DNA of 40,266 bases from assembly GCA_964423265.1 (NCBI GenBank), contig CAYREF010000012.1, positions 1 through 40,266 on the forward strand, written 5' to 3'. The notes under the pieces are model-generated. The model saw nothing but the letters and a program-made list of their open reading frames with translations. It had not been told where the DNA came from and ran no database searches. Below are positions 7,268 to 16,242 of this stretch, piece after piece (within the stretch, counting starts at the first letter, position 1; the number at the start of each line of letters is the position of its first letter). The position numbers and the translations under genes are program-made. The DNA is from M55B165 sp964423265 (GTDB lineage Bacteria; Actinomycetota; Humimicrobiia; Humimicrobiales; Humimicrobiaceae).

Positions 7268-8369
7268 TTCAGATATAAAGAAATTTCTAGCAGACTTAAA
7301 TATTGATAGTCTAATAAATATTGAAGAAGACCTGGGGAGCGGTTATGTAAAATTAAAAATATCTGAAGCTGAGCGCAGGCAAGCTTTACAGGATATAAAC
7401 TGTGTTGAAGACATAATAATAGAAATGCTCAGAAATAGTAGAGATGCTGGGTGTGACAATATATTTATAGCTACCAAAAAAATTGGTGACAAAAAAAGGG
7501 TTATACACTTTATTGATGATGGTATAGGAATACCCGAAAAATTCCAGAAAATAATTTTTGAATCAAGGGTAACTTCCAAGCTTGAAAATGGAAAAAAAGA
7601 CCCTTATGGCTTCCATGGAAGGGGCATGGCCCTTTTTTCCATTAAATTAAATGTTTCTGACATAAAGATTACTTTCTCGGATAGCCAAAAGGGTTCTTCT
7701 TTTTTCATAGAAGTAAATTTGGACGAACTTCCGGAAAAAAAAGACCAGTCAATACTTCCGCAAATTATTAAGAGTGAAGATGGTACTAATGTTGTGGGTG
7801 GGGTAAATAATATAATAAAGAATATTATTGAGTTCCAATTCCAGAACCCTTACATAAATATTTATTATGGTACCCCAGCACAAGTGCTTGCCACCATGCA
7901 TAATTTAGATGTTGACTTTCCAAAGTTTAGCCAGTGGGAGGACCTCTGTAGCTTTATAAAGAAGAATAAAATAAAGGTAACCCAAATATCTGCCTTAACT
8001 GATGACTACAAATTGATGGAGGAAATAAGCAGCAAAATTTTTAACATAAATATTTCCCAAAGGAGCATACAAAGGATAATCTATGGGGAAATGAAGGTTT
8101 TGGAGCCAATCAATATAAATGATTTAAAAAAATTTGAAAATGAAAACACAACTAAGAAAGAAAAGAAGCAAAAAACTGTCTCCCTTTATGATGAAATTAA
8201 GCTTGCTAACAGGTTTAAAGATGAAGAAATAAGGAGTATAATAAAAGACCTAAAAGAAAAATTAGAAAAATCCGGAAAAAAATATTTTGTAACTGTTGAA
8301 GATAATATAGAATTTAAAAAAGTAAACAACAGGATAAATATAGTTATAAATTTAAAGCAAAAAGATTGA
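7257..8369 (+). CDS. GHKL-type (Hsp90/MutL/histidine-kinase-fold) ATPase of unknown role
   Basis: 370 residues. An N-terminal GHKL ATP-binding domain is seen: N-box EDIIIEMLRNSRDAG (E56, N60), DDGIGIPE (D88, G91) and a lid motif GFHGRGMALFSIK (about 118-130). The C-terminal ~200 residues are lysine-rich and unrecognised, with no histidine-phosphotransfer or response-regulator domain. It overlaps rny by 11 bases and is followed by spoVS, so it is probably translated with RNase Y. The order RADAGC-like N-box then DDGIG resembles MutL/Hsp90 more than sensor kinases. The function is unknown. Confidence 0.8.
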   Translation: MQNSSDIKKFLADLNIDSLINIEEDLGSGYVKLKISEAERRQALQDINCVEDIIIEMLRNSRDAGCDNIFIATKKIGDKKRVIHFIDDGIGIPEKFQKIIFESRVTSKLENGKKDPYGFHGRGMALFSIKLNVSDIKITFSDSQKGSSFFIEVNLDELPEKKDQSILPQIIKSEDGTNVVGGVNNIIKNIIEFQFQNPYINIYYGTPAQVLATMHNLDVDFPKFSQWEDLCSFIKKNKIKVTQISALTDDYKLMEEISSKIFNINISQRSIQRIIYGEMKVLEPININDLKKFENENTTKKEKKQKTVSLYDEIKLANRFKDEEIRSIIKDLKEKLEKSGKKYFVTVEDNIEFKKVNNRINIVINLKQKD

Positions 8370-8385
8370 ATTTAAGGCAATAACA

Positions 8386-8646
8386 ATGAAGCTTCTAAGG
8401 GTTTCTTCAAATTCAAAACCTAATTCTGTTGCTGGAGCGATTGCTGGAATAATCAGAGATGAAGGAAAAGTGCAGATACAAACAATTGGAGCAGGGGCCC
8501 TAAACCAATCCATAAAAGGCATAGCAATTGCCAGAGGCTATATTGCACCTACAGGCCAGGAGCTTGTATGCATACCTTTTTTTAAGGATATTGAAGTAAA
8601 CGGTGAAACTAAAACCGCTTTGGTTTTAACCGTGGAAAAAAAATGA
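8386..8646 (+). CDS. spoVS: Stage V sporulation protein S (SpoVS)
   Basis: 86 residues across the full length of the family, including the conserved LRVSSNSKPNSVAGAIAG start and the GAGALNQSIKGIAIARGY core. SpoVS is a small Alba-like nucleic-acid-binding protein that affects sporulation in Bacillus but also occurs in non-spore-formers, so it is not proof of sporulation. It lies 16 bases after the GHKL ATPase, in the rny-downstream position also seen in Bacillus. No strong Shine-Dalgarno is visible. Confidence 0.93.
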   Translation: MKLLRVSSNSKPNSVAGAIAGIIRDEGKVQIQTIGAGALNQSIKGIAIARGYIAPTGQELVCIPFFKDIEVNGETKTALVLTVEKK

Positions 8647-8697
8647 GCCCTGCTTTTAACTGCAAAAAATACCCATTTCTAAAGGATTTGATAATTT

Positions 8698-10002
8698 ATG
8701 AAAGCATATATCAGCACTTTTGGCTGTCAGATGAATGAATATGATTCTGAAAGAATTGCTTATTACTTAAAACAGGAAGGGTACAGCCTTACAGGCAATA
8801 TAAGCGATGCTGCTGTAATTATTTTTAATACTTGTGCAGTGCGGGAGAATGCAAAAAATAAATTATACGGCCATATTGGGAACCTAAAACACCTTAAAAG
8901 GGAAAACAAGAGCCCAATAATTTGTGTTGGCGGCTGTAGTGCACAAAATCTAAAAGAGGAAATTCTAAAAAAGTTTCCCTTTGTGGATATAGTATTTGGA
9001 ACCTTTAATATATCAGAACTTCCAAGCTTAATAAGAGAAAGAAATAAATTAAATAAGAGTATATGCAAGGTATATGACAAAGGTTTTGACTACAACCTTG
9101 ACCATTGGTCCAGAAGATCTAAATTCAAAGCTTATATACCAGTAATTACAGGCTGTAATAATTTTTGTTCTTACTGCATAGTCCCATATGTCAGGGGGAG
9201 GGAAAAATCCATAGAGCCAGAAAAAATTATAAAAAAAGCCCAGAAACTTGTAGCCAACGGAATAGTAGAGGTAACCCTACTGGGCCAAAATGTAAATTCA
9301 TATGGAAATGACCTCGATACCAATTTCACTTTTGCCGACCTTCTGGGAAGGGTTAGCAATATAGAAGAGCTTAAAAGAATAAGGTTTATGACTTCCCATC
9401 CTAAAGATTTTGAGGAGAGCATTATTAAAATTATCTCTAACCGGAATAGTATTGCTAACCATATACACCTGCCTCTGCAGGCAGGGTCAGACAGGATATT
9501 GAAAAAAATGAACAGGAAGTATGCGGCAGGGGACTATTTAAAAATTGTGGAAAAAATAAGGGAGGAACTTCCTGACTGTTCCATTACCACTGACTTGATT
9601 GTAGGTTTTCCCGGAGAAGAAGAAAAAGATTTTTTGCAAACTTTAAAATTAGTAAAAGAAATCAGGTTTAAGAGGGCATTTACTTTTATTTATTCAGAAA
9701 GAAAAGGAACAAAAGCAGCACAAATGGAAGATTATGTTAACCCTGCTGAAAAAAAAGAGTGGTTTAAAGAACTCGTAGAAGTCCAGAATAAAATAAGTGA
9801 GGAAGAAAATAAAAAGATGGCGGGCAAAAGCTTTAAAGTATTAGTTGAAGGTATTAGTGCCAAACATAACCTTATGCAAGGCAGGTTGGAAGACAATACA
9901 GTTGTATTATTTGAAGGCAGAGACAACTTAACTGGAATGGTTATTACTGTAAATATAAAACAAGCGAAGGCTTTTTACCTGATAGGGGAACTAAATGCTT
10001 GA
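8698..10002 (+). CDS. miaB: tRNA-2-methylthio-N6-dimethylallyladenosine synthase MiaB
   Basis: 434 residues. The N-terminal UPF0004 domain has the auxiliary cluster cysteines C10, C46 and C80. The radical SAM motif CNNFCSYC gives C153, C157 and C160, followed by the diagnostic VPYVRGREKS. A C-terminal TRAM-like domain is present (VLVEGIS to the end). MiaB thiomethylates i6A37 in tRNAs reading U-initial codons, acting after MiaA, whose gene follows with an 8-base overlap. Together they supply both steps of ms2i6A synthesis. Confidence 0.95.
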   Translation: MKAYISTFGCQMNEYDSERIAYYLKQEGYSLTGNISDAAVIIFNTCAVRENAKNKLYGHIGNLKHLKRENKSPIICVGGCSAQNLKEEILKKFPFVDIVFGTFNISELPSLIRERNKLNKSICKVYDKGFDYNLDHWSRRSKFKAYIPVITGCNNFCSYCIVPYVRGREKSIEPEKIIKKAQKLVANGIVEVTLLGQNVNSYGNDLDTNFTFADLLGRVSNIEELKRIRFMTSHPKDFEESIIKIISNRNSIANHIHLPLQAGSDRILKKMNRKYAAGDYLKIVEKIREELPDCSITTDLIVGFPGEEEKDFLQTLKLVKEIRFKRAFTFIYSERKGTKAAQMEDYVNPAEKKEWFKELVEVQNKISEEENKKMAGKSFKVLVEGISAKHNLMQGRLEDNTVVLFEGRDNLTGMVITVNIKQAKAFYLIGELNA

Positions 10003-11020
10003 TATAACCCAGGTTGAAAAAAAAGAATTAAAAAAAAGGCTAAGTGAACAGCAAATAGATGCAGATTTGCTGGTAGGTAAATTAATTGAATCAAAAAAAG
10101 TTTTAATGATCTGCGGCCCTACTTGTGTAGGTAAAAGTAAAACAGGTATAAATTTAGCATACCTTTTGGGCACAGACATAATTTCTATAGATTCCATGCA
10201 AATTTATAAGGGGATGGATATTGGTACTGACAAGGTAGATACAAAGGATTTAGGGATAAAGCAGTATATGGTGAGTTTATTTGAGCCTGACAGGTATGTT
10301 ACGGCGGTAGAATTTAAAAATATGTGCCGCAATATTATAGAAAACCAATTTTTTAAGAAAAAAAAGATTCCAATACTGGTGGGAGGATCCGGACTTTATA
10401 TGAGGGCAGTTTTAGATAAACTAGATTTTGCGCCCCAGAGGGATAAAGAAATAAGAAAAAAAATAAAGGAAGAAATAAGGCGAGAGGGGTTGGATAATGC
10501 ATACAGCAAGTTGAAGCAAGTTGACCCTGGCTATAGTAAAAAAATAGGCCCCAATGATGAAAGGAGAATTATTAGGGCACTAGAGGTATACAGGATTAGC
10601 GGCAAACCTTATTCAAACTTCCAGAAAACATGGAAAAAATGGGAATCTATATATGATGTTGTATTTATTGGATTAAACAAACACAGGGAGAGTTTGTATA
10701 AAAATATAAACAACAGGGTAGATTTAATGTTTGAAAAGGGATTGGTTAAAGAAGTTGAGAAATTAAATGATAAGGGGTATAAAGACAGCTATAGCGTAAA
10801 GCAAGCAGTTGGTTATAAGGAAGTAATTAGTCACCTAGAAGGAGAAATGAGCTATGGGCAATGTATAGATGAAGTTAAAAAAAATACAAGGAGGCTTGCT
10901 AAAAAGCAATTGACCTGGTTTAGGAATGACCCAAGAATTAATTGGATTAGAGTTGATAATTATGATAACATTTTGTCTTTAAAAATAGATATCACTAAAT
11001 TATTGTATAATAGCTTTTGA
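9995..11020 (+). CDS. miaA: tRNA dimethylallyltransferase MiaA
   Basis: 341 residues. The P-loop GPTCVGKS is at 41-48, followed by DIISIDSMQIYKGMDIGTDK, the family substrate-binding segment, then GGSGLYMRAVLD and QAVGYKEV. The first ~35 residues before the P-loop are a charged extension longer than in most MiaA proteins. The upstream stop overlaps this ATG by eight bases, supporting translation from 9995. It transfers the dimethylallyl group to A37 of tRNA, giving the MiaB substrate. Confidence 0.95.
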   Translation: MLDITQVEKKELKKRLSEQQIDADLLVGKLIESKKVLMICGPTCVGKSKTGINLAYLLGTDIISIDSMQIYKGMDIGTDKVDTKDLGIKQYMVSLFEPDRYVTAVEFKNMCRNIIENQFFKKKKIPILVGGSGLYMRAVLDKLDFAPQRDKEIRKKIKEEIRREGLDNAYSKLKQVDPGYSKKIGPNDERRIIRALEVYRISGKPYSNFQKTWKKWESIYDVVFIGLNKHRESLYKNINNRVDLMFEKGLVKEVEKLNDKGYKDSYSVKQAVGYKEVISHLEGEMSYGQCIDEVKKNTRRLAKKQLTWFRNDPRINWIRVDNYDNILSLKIDITKLLYNSF

Positions 11021-11021
11021 T

Positions 11022-11870
11022 ATGGAGATTATATTTTCAAAATTACATGGACAGGGAAATGATTTCATATTAATTAATAACCTGGAAAATAGCCTAAGCC
11101 TGTCCAAAGAAGAAATTATCCATTTGTGTGGCCGGCATTTTGGCATTGGGGCAGATGGCTTGATTTTGGTTGGGGATTCAAAAATTGGTGATTTTAAAAT
11201 GGATTACTTTAACCAGGATGGGTCTAGGGCTGAGATGTGTGGAAATGGGATAAGATGTATGGCTAAGTTTATTTATGAGAAAAATATCTCCAGAAAAGCT
11301 AACTTAAGCATTGAAACTTTGGCCGGTATTAAGAACATCTACATGAATATTTCTAATGGATTTGTGGGAAATATTAAGGTTAATATGGGCCAGCCTGTTT
11401 TTACCCCTAAAAAAATCCCAGTAAAAATAGAGGGCATGAAAGAGGTTTTTAATTATAATTTAAAAATAGATTCTAAGACTTTTAGGGTTAATTTAGTATC
11501 AATGGGAAACCCCCATTGCATTATTTTTTTAGAGGAAGAAGATCTTGAGAATTTTGATTTTAAAAAATGGGGAGCTGTCTTAGAGAAGCACCCAATTTTC
11601 CCCCAAAAAACTAATGTGGAATTTGTTAAAGTAAATAGCAAAAAAGAAATTACCATGAAGGTATGGGAGAGGGGAGTAGGGGAAACCCTGGCCTGTGGGA
11701 CCGGAGCATGTGCTTCTGCGGTTGCAGCTTTAAAGAAAGGTAGAATATCTGGCAATGCAGTACTGGTAAATTTACCCGGGGGAAGGCTGGTAATAACGTG
11801 GGAAAATGATGTTTATCTTGAAGGAAAAGTAAACAGTGTATTTGACGGCAAATATTTTTTAAACAAATAG
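11022..11870 (+). CDS. dapF: Diaminopimelate epimerase DapF
   Basis: 282 residues. The catalytic cysteine pair is visible as C73 (EMCGNGIRC) and C225 (ETLACGTGACAS). The N-terminus MEIIFSKLHGQGNDFILI is typical. It converts LL- to meso-diaminopimelate for lysine and peptidoglycan synthesis. The start codon is one base after the miaA stop, and dapL follows after 14 bases, so the diaminopimelate steps are paired. Confidence 0.95.
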   Translation: MEIIFSKLHGQGNDFILINNLENSLSLSKEEIIHLCGRHFGIGADGLILVGDSKIGDFKMDYFNQDGSRAEMCGNGIRCMAKFIYEKNISRKANLSIETLAGIKNIYMNISNGFVGNIKVNMGQPVFTPKKIPVKIEGMKEVFNYNLKIDSKTFRVNLVSMGNPHCIIFLEEEDLENFDFKKWGAVLEKHPIFPQKTNVEFVKVNSKKEITMKVWERGVGETLACGTGACASAVAALKKGRISGNAVLVNLPGGRLVITWENDVYLEGKVNSVFDGKYFLNK

Positions 11871-11884
11871 AAAGGACACTTTGT

Positions 11885-13048
11885 ATGGAAATAATTGAAT
11901 CAGATAGGCTTAAATCTTTGCCACCTTATCTTTTTGCTGAAATTGATGAAATAATCAAAGAAAAAAAACAAAAAGGACAAGATGTAATAAGCTTGGGAAT
12001 TGGGGACCCTGATATTCCTACCCCAGATATAATTATAGAAGCTTTATATAAAAGTGCGAAAAACCCCGAAAACCACAGGTATCCTTCAAGTTACGGGATG
12101 CCAGAATTTAGGGAAGCTGTTATAAGGTTTTATAAAAACAGGTTTAAGGTTAACTTGACCGAAAATGAAGTAATCCCTTTATGGGGATCGAAGGAAGGCA
12201 TTGCCAATATTGCCTACACTTTTGTTAATCCTGGTGATTATGTTATTATCCCAAATCCCTCGTATTTAGTATATAAGATTGGAACAATGTTTGCGGGTGG
12301 CAACTCATTTGAGGTACCGCTGAGGGAAGAAAATAATTTTTTAATGGATTTAAGTATTGTAGATAAAAATATTTCTAAGAAAACTAAACTTATGTACATA
12401 AACTATCCTAATAACCCCACTTCTGCTGCCTGTGGGGTGGATTTTTATAAAAATATAGTTGAATTCGCAGAGAAAAACAATATTATAGTTTGTCATGATA
12501 ATGCTTATTCTGATATCTACTCAGATAAAGACAAAAAGCCAGTAAGCTTTCTAAACGAAAAAGGTGCAAAAGATGTTGGGGTTGAATTTAATTCCCTTTC
12601 AAAGACTTTTAATATGACTGGATGGAGGATAGCATATGCTGTAGGCAATAGGGAAATCATACAGAGCCTTGGCAAGTACAAGACAAATGTAGACTCTGGA
12701 GTTTTTAATGCAGTACAGTATGCTGCCTTAAAAGCCTTGGACAATTATGGTGAATTGGTAACTCAGAACAATAAGGTATACAATAAAAGAAGAAAAATGG
12801 TAAAAGAAACTTTGGATGAAATTGGAATTGATTATTATGATTCAGAATATACTATATATGTCTGGTCTAAGGTACCTAGTGGATTTACATCCAAATCTTT
12901 TGCTAAAATGTTATTAGATGAGGCTAATGTAGTGGTGACTCCTGGTAGTGCATTTGGAAGCGAAGGGGAGGGCTATTTTAGGATATCATTAACAATTTCA
13001 AACAATAGACTGGAGGAAGCTTTGGGGAGGATAGAAAAAGCAATATAA
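11885..13048 (+). CDS. dapL: LL-diaminopimelate aminotransferase
   Basis: 387 residues, PLP-dependent fold type I aminotransferase. It starts with SLPPYLFAEIDEIIKEKK, a pattern of bacterial LL-DAP aminotransferases, followed by SLGIGDPDIPTP. The PLP lysine is K240 in SLSKTFNMTGWR, and the NYPNNPTS segment is conserved. The enzyme makes LL-diaminopimelate directly from tetrahydrodipicolinate, bypassing the succinylase/acetylase route. Adjacent dapF gives the next step, supporting the specific assignment over a generic aspartate aminotransferase. Confidence 0.9.
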   Translation: MEIIESDRLKSLPPYLFAEIDEIIKEKKQKGQDVISLGIGDPDIPTPDIIIEALYKSAKNPENHRYPSSYGMPEFREAVIRFYKNRFKVNLTENEVIPLWGSKEGIANIAYTFVNPGDYVIIPNPSYLVYKIGTMFAGGNSFEVPLREENNFLMDLSIVDKNISKKTKLMYINYPNNPTSAACGVDFYKNIVEFAEKNNIIVCHDNAYSDIYSDKDKKPVSFLNEKGAKDVGVEFNSLSKTFNMTGWRIAYAVGNREIIQSLGKYKTNVDSGVFNAVQYAALKALDNYGELVTQNNKVYNKRRKMVKETLDEIGIDYYDSEYTIYVWSKVPSGFTSKSFAKMLLDEANVVVTPGSAFGSEGEGYFRISLTISNNRLEEALGRIEKAI

Positions 13049-13063
13049 GCTGATTTTAATTTT

Positions 13064-14386
13064 ATGAGAAAAACTTTTTCTAAAAATGTCAATAATATTT
13101 ATGCAGATGAAAATTATTACGAGAAAGCTTTACTTGTATTTATAAAGTTTAAAAAGCCAGGATTAAGGGAACCAAAAGATTTAAAAGAGAATGTCCTGGA
13201 ATTAAAAAATCTGGTATCCAGTGCCGGGGGAAAGACTGAAGCAGTAGTAGTGCATTCCCAAAATGAGCCTAATCCTAAATACTACATAAGCACAGGTAAA
13301 TTAGAGGAGATAAAATCTTTAATAGAAGAGAAAGATATAGGCCTCATCGTTATGGATGATGAGATATCTCCAACCCAGCAAAGGAACCTGCAAAACAAGC
13401 TTAATGCAAAGATAATAGATAGAACTGCCTTAATATTAGATATTTTTGCCCAAAGGGCACATAGCAAGGACGGTAAGCTTCAGGTTGAGCTTGCACAATT
13501 AAATTATCTTCTTCCCAGGTTAACAGGAAAAGGTATAGAGCTTTCAAAGCTAGGTGGTGGTATTGGCACCAGGGGGCCTGGGGAAACAAAGCTTGAAGTT
13601 GACAGGCGTACCATTAGGGGAAGAATAAGCCAACTTAAGAAAAAAATTAACCGCATGGCAGTCCAGAGGGATACGCAAAGGAAAAAGAGAGAGAAAAACA
13701 AGATTCCACAAGTTTCTTTAGTAGGTTATACAAATAGCGGGAAGTCTACATTGCTAAACACCCTGACAGACTCTTCTGTTGAAACCAAAAATAGGTTATT
13801 TTCAACCCTGGATTCCACAGTAAGGAAGCTAAAAACAGATCTGGGTTATGAAATACTCTTATCTGATACTGTAGGTTTTATTGAAAAACTTCCCCATCAG
13901 CTGATTGCCTCTTTTAAATCTACTCTTGAAGAGGTAAGAAAATCAGATTTATTGCTTATGGTTGTAGATATAAGCAATAAAAATTTCGAAAACCATATTG
14001 AAAGTGTAATTTCAGTCTTAAAAGAAATAGGTGTGGGAGAGAAACCTATTTTGATGGCTTTTAATAAAATTGACAAAGTTAACGAAAGCATTATAAATAG
14101 GGTAAGGTTTAAATATAAAAATGCCATTTTTATATCAGCATTAAAGGGAATAGGGTTAGACAAATTATTAGAAAAGGTAAAGCAAACTTTACAAGAAAAT
14201 TATATATCGCTTACCTTAAAGATCCCCTATAGTGAGAATAAACTAATATCCCTTTTGTTTGAGAATTACCAAGTATTAAAAAGAAAATACCTAAAAGACA
14301 GTGTTCTGCTTACATTAAATGCTGATCACCAGATTTATTCTAGATTTTCTAAATATATTTACAAAGGTGCTATAAGTAATTACTAG
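13064..14386 (+). CDS. hflX: GTPase HflX
   Basis: 440 residues. The N-terminal HflX domain has the glycine-rich GGGIGTRGPGETKLE segment (about 164-178). The G domain has G1 GYTNSGKST at 221-229, G3 DTVGF at 268-272 and G4 NKID. HflX is a ribosome-associated GTPase that splits or rescues stalled 70S ribosomes under stress. Its last codon meets the convergent lexA gene: both stop codons share one CTAG palindrome at 14383-14386, so transcription of each must end inside the other gene. Confidence 0.95.
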   Translation: MRKTFSKNVNNIYADENYYEKALLVFIKFKKPGLREPKDLKENVLELKNLVSSAGGKTEAVVVHSQNEPNPKYYISTGKLEEIKSLIEEKDIGLIVMDDEISPTQQRNLQNKLNAKIIDRTALILDIFAQRAHSKDGKLQVELAQLNYLLPRLTGKGIELSKLGGGIGTRGPGETKLEVDRRTIRGRISQLKKKINRMAVQRDTQRKKREKNKIPQVSLVGYTNSGKSTLLNTLTDSSVETKNRLFSTLDSTVRKLKTDLGYEILLSDTVGFIEKLPHQLIASFKSTLEEVRKSDLLLMVVDISNKNFENHIESVISVLKEIGVGEKPILMAFNKIDKVNESIINRVRFKYKNAIFISALKGIGLDKLLEKVKQTLQENYISLTLKIPYSENKLISLLFENYQVLKRKYLKDSVLLTLNADHQIYSRFSKYIYKGAISNY

Positions 14387-15030
14387 AAATATTTTCTGAC
14401 CAAACCAATTACTTTGCCTATTATTGATACATTTTTAGTGATGATTGGCTCCATTTTTTTGTTTTCTGCCATTAACTTTACAAATTTATCAGTTTTAAAG
14501 AACCTTTTTACTGTGGCTTCATCTTCCATTAAGGCTACTACTATTTCACCATTAATAGCTGTATTTTGTTTTTTTACTATAATGTAGTCCCTGTCAAATA
14601 TACCCGCATCTATCATGCTGTCACCCCTTACTTTTAAAATGAATACCTCATTATTGCCGCTAATAAAATCAGAAGATATGGGAATATAATCTTCTATGTT
14701 TTCTTCAGCTAAAATAGGAGTTCCGGCGGCAACATTCCCAACTAGTGGAACGTTGATGGTATTTAAGGATTTGCCTGGCTTTATCTCATCCTTTGCAAAT
14801 AAATCCAGAGTTTTTTCCTGCAATTCTATAGCCCGGGGCTTACTTGATTTTCTTTTAATATAATTATTTTTTTCTAATTTCTTTAAATGGGTGTAAACAG
14901 TAGCAGATGAGCTTAAGTTTACTCCTTCAGCAATTTCTCTTACTGTTGGAGGATATCCAACCTGTTGACAACTTTTATAGATAAACTTTAAAATATTAAT
15001 TTGTTTTGAACTTATATCTTTTTCTTTCAT
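14383..15030 (-). CDS. lexA: LexA repressor, SOS regulator
   Basis: 215 residues. An N-terminal winged helix (PPTVREIAEGVNLSSSATVYTHLKKLE) is followed by the S24 peptidase domain. The self-cleavage site is Ala102-Gly103 in NVAAGTP, and the catalytic residues are Ser138 (RGDSM) and Lys175 (ATVKRF). RecA-stimulated autocleavage induces the SOS regulon. No Shine-Dalgarno is visible. A good promoter with an extended -10 and an SOS-like box lies upstream, pointing to autoregulation. The likely target is the yneA-like gene at 16262, whose promoter contains two near-perfect boxes. Confidence 0.96.
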   Translation of the reverse strand: MKEKDISSKQINILKFIYKSCQQVGYPPTVREIAEGVNLSSSATVYTHLKKLEKNNYIKRKSSKPRAIELQEKTLDLFAKDEIKPGKSLNTINVPLVGNVAAGTPILAEENIEDYIPISSDFISGNNEVFILKVRGDSMIDAGIFDRDYIIVKKQNTAINGEIVVALMEDEATVKRFFKTDKFVKLMAENKKMEPIITKNVSIIGKVIGLVRKYF

Positions 15031-15061
15031 AAAATAATATTTTGATTTAATTTTTAAGGAA

Positions 15062-15090
15062 ATTATAACAAAAAAGCGAACCTATGGCAA
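15062..15090 (-). promoter_or_regulatory. lexA promoter with extended -10, embedded in the ilvC terminator
   Basis: On the - strand, TTGCCA (15090-15085) and TATAAT (15067-15062) are separated by 17 bases, and a TG one base before the -10 makes it an extended -10. The start would be near 15055, about 25 bases before the lexA ATG. The -35 lies within the ilvC terminator hairpin. Confidence 0.6.
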
Positions 15091-15107
15091 ACATAAGTTC
15101 GCTTTTT
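15070..15107. terminator. Bidirectional intrinsic terminator after ilvC
   Basis: The stem GCGAAC (15076-15081) pairs with GTTCGC (15097-15102), extended past one mismatch by TATG/CATA around loop GCAAA. It is flanked by A6 (15070-15075) and T5 (15103-15107), so it can work on both strands. It begins 12 bases past the ilvC stop codon on the - strand. Confidence 0.8.
15088..15101 (-). promoter_or_regulatory. SOS-like LexA box overlapping the lexA -35
   Basis: The - strand reads CGAACTTATGTTTG, with two departures from the Bacillus-type consensus CGAACRNRYGTTYC. It overlaps the predicted lexA -35 (15085-15090), a suitable place for autorepression. It is also part of the terminator stem, so the match could be incidental. 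Confidence 0.45.
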
Positions 15108-15113
15108 AAAAAT

Positions 15114-16115
15114 TTAGTCTTCTTCTGTCTCAATCCAGGTCATCATTTTTCTCAGTTTCTTTCCAACTTTTTCTACCGGATGTTCTTCTTCTTTTCTTTT
15201 TATAGCATTATATACAGGCCTTCCAGCTTTATTTTCAAGTATCCAGTCTTTGGCAAATTTCCCGGTCTGTATATCCTTTAATATTTGCTTCATATTTTCC
15301 CTGGTCTGCTGGGTAATGATTTTTTTGCCGATAACCATATCACCATATTCAGCAGTATCGCTTATTGAATCCCGCATCCTGGATATTCCACCTTCATAAA
15401 CTAAGTCTACTATTAATTTTAATTCACTTAAAACTTCAAAATATGCAATTTCAGGCTGGTATCCTGCTTCAACTAAAGTATCAAAACCTGCCCTTATTAG
15501 TTCAGTAGTTCCTCCGCAAAGTACTGCCTGTTCGCCGAATAAGTCTGTTTCTGTCTCTTCCTTAAAGGTTGTAGTAATTATGCCAACCCTACCTGCACCT
15601 AATGCTTTTGCATAAGCAAGGGCATATTGTTTTGCTTTGCCGGAAAAATCCTGCTTGACCGCAATTATTGCTGGAACTCCGCTTTTTTCCTTGTACATTC
15701 TCCTTACAATATGGCCGGGTCCCTTAGGTGCAATCATTATTACATCAATATTTTCCTGTGGAACAATTTGGTTAAAATGGATATTAAATCCGTGAGCAAA
15801 ACATAAAATATTTCCTTCTTCTAAATTGGGTTCTATATATTCATAGAATATTTTTGGCTGGATCTGATCCGGAACCAATATCATTATTACATCAGCTTGC
15901 TTTGAAGCTTCTGAAGCTGAAACTACGTCAAAACCTCTTTCCTTGGCTTTATCCCATGGTTTGCTGCCTTCCAACTCGCCCACAATTACATCCATGCCGC
16001 TTTCTCTTAAATTTTGAGCATGGGCATGTCCCTGACTACCATAGCCAATTATTGCAAACTTTTTCCTTTCCAGTATGCTCATATCAATATTTTTGTCATA
16101 AAATATTTCTGCCAT
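15114..16115 (-). CDS. ilvC: Ketol-acid reductoisomerase
   Basis: 333 residues, class I length. The NADPH-binding GYGSQGHAHAQNLRESG is near residue 24. The metal-binding helix DLFGEQAVLCGG contains the conserved Asp and Glu, and ISDTAEYGD is the later conserved segment. The enzyme converts acetolactate or acetohydroxybutyrate to dihydroxy acids in branched-chain amino-acid synthesis. A strong AGGAGG precedes the ATG. It stands alone, without ilvBN or ilvD, between lexA and a divergent SOS-controlled gene. Confidence 0.96.
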   Translation of the reverse strand: MAEIFYDKNIDMSILERKKFAIIGYGSQGHAHAQNLRESGMDVIVGELEGSKPWDKAKERGFDVVSASEASKQADVIMILVPDQIQPKIFYEYIEPNLEEGNILCFAHGFNIHFNQIVPQENIDVIMIAPKGPGHIVRRMYKEKSGVPAIIAVKQDFSGKAKQYALAYAKALGAGRVGIITTTFKEETETDLFGEQAVLCGGTTELIRAGFDTLVEAGYQPEIAYFEVLSELKLIVDLVYEGGISRMRDSISDTAEYGDMVIGKKIITQQTRENMKQILKDIQTGKFAKDWILENKAGRPVYNAIKRKEEEHPVEKVGKKLRKMMTWIETEED

Positions 16116-16202
16116 AATGCCTCCTATAAACTTATTTTTATATTATTTTAAGATATTAACCAAAAAACATAAATAAGAAACTGGGAAAAATAAAAAATTA
16201 TC

Positions 16203-16231
16203 TTGACATACAAACGTATGTTCGTTATATT
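16203..16231 (+). promoter_or_regulatory. Strong sigma-70 promoter of the yneA-like gene
   Basis: A consensus TTGACA at 16203-16208 and TATATT at 16226-16231 are separated by exactly 17 bases. The predicted start is near 16238, giving a leader of about 24 bases to ATG 16262. The spacer is almost filled by an SOS box (16211-16224), so bound LexA should exclude RNA polymerase. Confidence 0.78.
16211..16224 (-). promoter_or_regulatory. SOS (LexA) box 1 in the promoter spacer
   Basis: The - strand reads CGAACATACGTTTG, which fits CGAACRNRYGTTYC at every position but the last. It is centred between the -35 and -10 of the yneA-like promoter. It lies in a 21-base direct repeat (16208-16228) repeated 32 bases downstream, about three helical turns. 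Confidence 0.8.
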
Positions 16232-16242
16232 GTTTACAAATA

